Below, in pieces: positions 5,665 through 8,186 of a DNA stretch of 8,186 nucleotides (its first letter is position 1; each line of letters starts with the position of its first letter). Origin of the DNA: Thermoplasmata archaeon. GTDB taxonomy: Archaea; Thermoplasmatota; E2; UBA202; JdFR-43. The DNA is taken from positions 1 to 8,186 of the forward strand of contig QMSU01000036.1 in assembly GCA_003650975.1 (NCBI GenBank), given 5' to 3'. Under the pieces are notes generated by a model. The model searched no databases and had not been told where the DNA came from. It saw only the letters and a program-made list of their open reading frames with translations. A program made the translations under genes and the position numbers.

Positions 5665-8186
5665 CTAATCTCTGGAAAGCTTTATATTCTTTGTTTTTGG
5701 ACTGTCGCCGATTTTGATATCAATGGTGTCTTCATAGGTATAGTGGATGCTTGTGCCCTCCACGGTGGTGGTATAATCAACGGTAATCCGGTACTTGGAT
5801 GGATACAGGTTCACGGTATAGTTTCCGCCGGTGTCAGAGGTGGCCGACCGGTTCCCTGCATTGTCATCGATTGCGTCAATCACCGTGAATTTGACCGTCA
5901 CACCAGAAACGGTTTCGTTTTCGTCCAGTTTCCCGTTGCTGTTCTCGTCATACCAGATTTTCCCGCTCACATCCACCTTGGAGAGGGTCATTGATACGTT
6001 GTGCCAGACGGTATCATCCGGTACTATGTTCACATCGGCCCTTTGTGCGTCGTATCCCTCCTTTATTGCCGTTACCGTATATCTCTCCGGCATCAATCCC
6101 TGGATTTCATATCTTCCACTGGAATCGGTTTGCGTTTCCTCGCCTCCCACACTCACCCTTGCCTTCAGCGGCGCATCAATACTCCCATTGTACGTTCCAT
6201 CCCCGTCTTTGTCCCAGTACACAATTCCCTTCACTCCTCCCTTGTCAATGGATATGGTGCCCACGTTCCGCTGCCATGGGCCGGTACGCGTTGCCTCCTC
6301 CTCAGTTATGGGTGCGAATACGCCGGTACCGTTAAACGTCACGTCCTTTATGAGCACGCCGCCGGAGTATAATGAGAGGGTGATGTTCCCTGCGGGTGCA
6401 ATAACGCTGAACGTACCATCGGCATCGGTCACATCGTAGTCATGGGGTATCTTCTCCAGCGTTCTTGTGAGCACCTGACCACCATACGGGAGTTCCAGCG
6501 TCTGTTTGAAGTCATCTCTCACAATAACGGTGACGTTTTCCATCGGTTCTCCCTCGCTTTTCACCACTCCCTCTATCCGGGCGCCCTCGTAATATTTGGC
6601 AATCACCACGGCGGGCATGCCGACGCAGAGACTCGCCCTTCCGAATGGAAGCGATTTGGTGGTGTTGAGGGGCGAAAGATAGTCCAGGTAGAAATGCTTC
6701 AGATATGCAGTGGGGTAGTAGAAGTAATTCCCATCACCGAGCGGATTCTGCTGGTTGTCCGTCCAGAAGGGGATGAGACCGCTTCTTGACAGATTCTCGA
6801 AGAGATTCTGCGGTGTGGTTCCCATATAGGTGCGGTACACCATGCTCGTGTAAAATGCAGTTTTTCTGTAGACTGACGGATTAAATTTACCGTAGGTATC
6901 CCGTATATCCTCCTGGGTCATGCCCTCTGTAATATTCTCCAGTTCATCCGGCGTGAATTTCTGTCCGGTCTTTTCTGAAACATAATACAGCTTGAAATAA
7001 TCATCCTCCGGTGTTTCATATCCATAGGTGCCCTTATCTGCAAGGAAGGTGAACACGTTGAAAATATTCACGTCGTATCCCTCAACACCGTAGTACCGTA
7101 TGCTCGTTTCTGTCACATTCTGCAGATCCCGGTAGAGCTGCACGATTCCCTCTCCACTCAACTTGCTGAGCATCAGCTGTGTGGCATCGTGATAGCGGGC
7201 ATTCTGTTCCTGCACCCGGTATTTCTCTCCACCGTATTCCTCTCCAATAATGGTGTTGTAGGAGGTGTTTGCATATGATTTTGGATCCTCAAAAATGGTG
7301 ATGAGCGCCCCGGCACTTTCATTGTCGAGGTGGCTGTAAAACACACCCTTTACCTTCTTTCCCACCTTGCCATCATTGTGTGCCATATTCCCCTCCACCA
7401 GGCGGGTGATGAGCACCGTGATTGCCTCGTCCTCGTTCTGCGAGGTGTGGAAGTTGGCCGCCGCCGGGATGCCCTCCTGGAAGTTATCTGCCACGGTGGG
7501 ATTTTTTGCAACGGCAACACAGTAGAAACCGTAGTCCCACCATGAGATGAATGCGGGCTTCTTCGCATCCTCTATGCCACTGTTCTGGTTTCTCAGCCAC
7601 TGGAGTGCATCCTGCCAGTACTTCTCGGTACTCAGTCCCAGACCGAAAGCTCCCAGTGCATTCATATCCTTGTCAAAATCCCGCTTCATTGCAGAGGGAA
7701 CGGATGCGTCAAAGGCAAGCCATCCATTGGGGAGCACCAGGAAACATGCGATGGTGAGCGCACCGGCAACGTGCCGTAATTTTACCGCCTTTTTGAGACC
7801 GTACCAGCCACCGCCCACACTCCTTATGGTCTTTGCCATGGAGGCAAAATCTATTTTGGAGAGGATGAACCACAACACGAATCCCGAAAGTATTGCCATG
7901 AGCGGCACAAGGTCATTGAGAAAACGTCCGGCTACGGAAAGAAGCCATGCCTCTATGAGAAACCATGTGATCATGAACAGGTAGTCCTTCCGCAATCCCT
8001 TTTTGTAGTACCGGTATAGCACCAGTAAAAACCCGAACCATCCAAGTAAATATACCACCGGCCCGAAGGACATGACCGTGCGGCTGAAATCAAAGGATGC
8101 TGCCTCCGCAATGGTGAGGGAGACCTTGCTTCCGTATATTCCACTCCCGAAAATCAGGTTTCCTATCTGCGCAAAGGGCTGAAGGA
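5665..8186 (-). CDS. aglB: AglB/STT3 oligosaccharyltransferase, C-terminal 839 aa (partial)
   Basis: The catalytic subunit of archaeal N-glycosylation, transferring a dolichol-linked glycan to Asn in N-X-S/T of exported proteins. The frame is open to the right edge (8184), so the N-terminal membrane part, with its DxD sites, lies outside; the Met at 8073 is internal. Visible in order: the TIAE motif of the external loop (8104-8115); four membrane helices (roughly 8060-7710); the WWDYG acceptor-binding motif (7528-7542); the rest of the globular domain; then YYEGA and three beta-sandwich domains. The first of these (about 6582-6310) resembles a carboxypeptidase-regulatory domain. The second (6240-5989) and third (5976-5668) resemble SdrD-B/Cna-B domains with D/N-rich loops DKDGDG (6196-6213) and DENSNGKLDENE (5914-5949). 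About eight sequons lie in this tail. The function call is secure; the role of the tail is unknown. Confidence 0.93.
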   Translation of the reverse strand, partial: LQPFAQIGNLIFGSGIYGSKVSLTIAEAASFDFSRTVMSFGPVVYLLGWFGFLLVLYRYYKKGLRKDYLFMITWFLIEAWLLSVAGRFLNDLVPLMAILSGFVLWFILSKIDFASMAKTIRSVGGGWYGLKKAVKLRHVAGALTIACFLVLPNGWLAFDASVPSAMKRDFDKDMNALGAFGLGLSTEKYWQDALQWLRNQNSGIEDAKKPAFISWWDYGFYCVAVAKNPTVADNFQEGIPAAANFHTSQNEDEAITVLITRLVEGNMAHNDGKVGKKVKGVFYSHLDNESAGALITIFEDPKSYANTSYNTIIGEEYGGEKYRVQEQNARYHDATQLMLSKLSGEGIVQLYRDLQNVTETSIRYYGVEGYDVNIFNVFTFLADKGTYGYETPEDDYFKLYYVSEKTGQKFTPDELENITEGMTQEDIRDTYGKFNPSVYRKTAFYTSMVYRTYMGTTPQNLFENLSRSGLIPFWTDNQQNPLGDGNYFYYPTAYLKHFYLDYLSPLNTTKSLPFGRASLCVGMPAVVIAKYYEGARIEGVVKSEGEPMENVTVIVRDDFKQTLELPYGGQVLTRTLEKIPHDYDVTDADGTFSVIAPAGNITLSLYSGGVLIKDVTFNGTGVFAPITEEEATRTGPWQRNVGTISIDKGGVKGIVYWDKDGDGTYNGSIDAPLKARVSVGGEETQTDSSGRYEIQGLMPERYTVTAIKEGYDAQRADVNIVPDDTVWHNVSMTLSKVDVSGKIWYDENSNGKLDENETVSGVTVKFTVIDAIDDNAGNRSATSDTGGNYTVNLYPSKYRITVDYTTTVEGTSIHYTYEDTIDIKIGDSPKTKNIKLSRD
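5681..5690 (-). promoter_or_regulatory. TATA box of the AhpD-like gene, inside the end of aglB
   Basis: The minus strand reads AGAATATAAA with purine-rich sequence just upstream, centred about 25 bases before the ATG at 5660. The box lies within the last eight or so codons of aglB. It would let the small gene be transcribed on its own as a leaderless message. A weak AGGTG just before the ATG could instead support translation from an aglB transcript. Confidence 0.5.

Noticed and set aside
5473..5994. 173-aa plus-strand open frame across the aglB end
   Set aside because: Antisense to two supported genes, with no start signals and no domain.
8071..8073. Met at 8073 as the start of the AglB protein
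   Set aside because: The frame stays open to the window edge and the upstream codons encode the conserved TIAE motif, so this Met is internal.
1..8186. Integration or mobile element at the tRNA-Thr gene
   Set aside because: tRNA genes are common integration targets, but no duplicated tRNA end, integrase or phage gene was seen in the window.

Overview
The window looks like a piece of a euryarchaeal chromosome, most likely of a proteolytic, heterotrophic lineage near the Thermoplasmata. The evidence is a tRNA-Thr gene split by a canonical archaeal bulge-helix-bulge intron, archaeal TATA-like boxes about 22-29 bases before the start codons, an archaeal-type oligosaccharyltransferase (AglB/STT3) with WWDYG and TIAE motifs, a DRG-type GTPase with a TGS domain, a stand-alone LigD-type 3'-phosphoesterase and a secreted gingipain-like (C25) protease. 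The lineage is inferred from gene content only. No mobile element, phage gene or CRISPR array was seen.

Layout: (1) 10-134, minus: intron-containing tRNA-Thr(TGT). (2) 135-455: no convincing gene, only the tRNA promoter and a short palindrome just after the protease stop. (3) 456-2951, minus: secreted C25 peptidase with a signal peptide, a propeptide-like region and a catalytic domain interrupted by about 190 residues of beta-rich sequence. (4) 2952-3154: divergent promoter region with a 17-bp palindrome and a 9-bp direct repeat. (5) 3155-5317, plus: three co-oriented genes, namely 3'-phosphoesterase, endonuclease III and DRG GTPase, each with its own TATA-like box and each probably leaderless. 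(6) 5304-8186, minus: aglB, running off the right edge, followed 4 bases later by an AhpD/carboxymuconolactone decarboxylase-like gene whose tail overlaps the DRG gene by 14 bases.

Two themes emerge. One is the cell surface and secretion: AglB N-glycosylates exported proteins, and the C25 protease is an exported protein with six N-X-S/T sequons, so it could be a substrate. The other is DNA repair: endonuclease III leaves blocked 3' ends, and the neighbouring 3'-phosphoesterase belongs to a family that cleans 3' ends. The most unusual features are the C-terminal chain of three beta-sandwich domains on AglB, two with calcium-loop-like motifs, and the large insertion inside the protease catalytic domain. 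Neither is clearly a new system; both deserve comparison with relatives.
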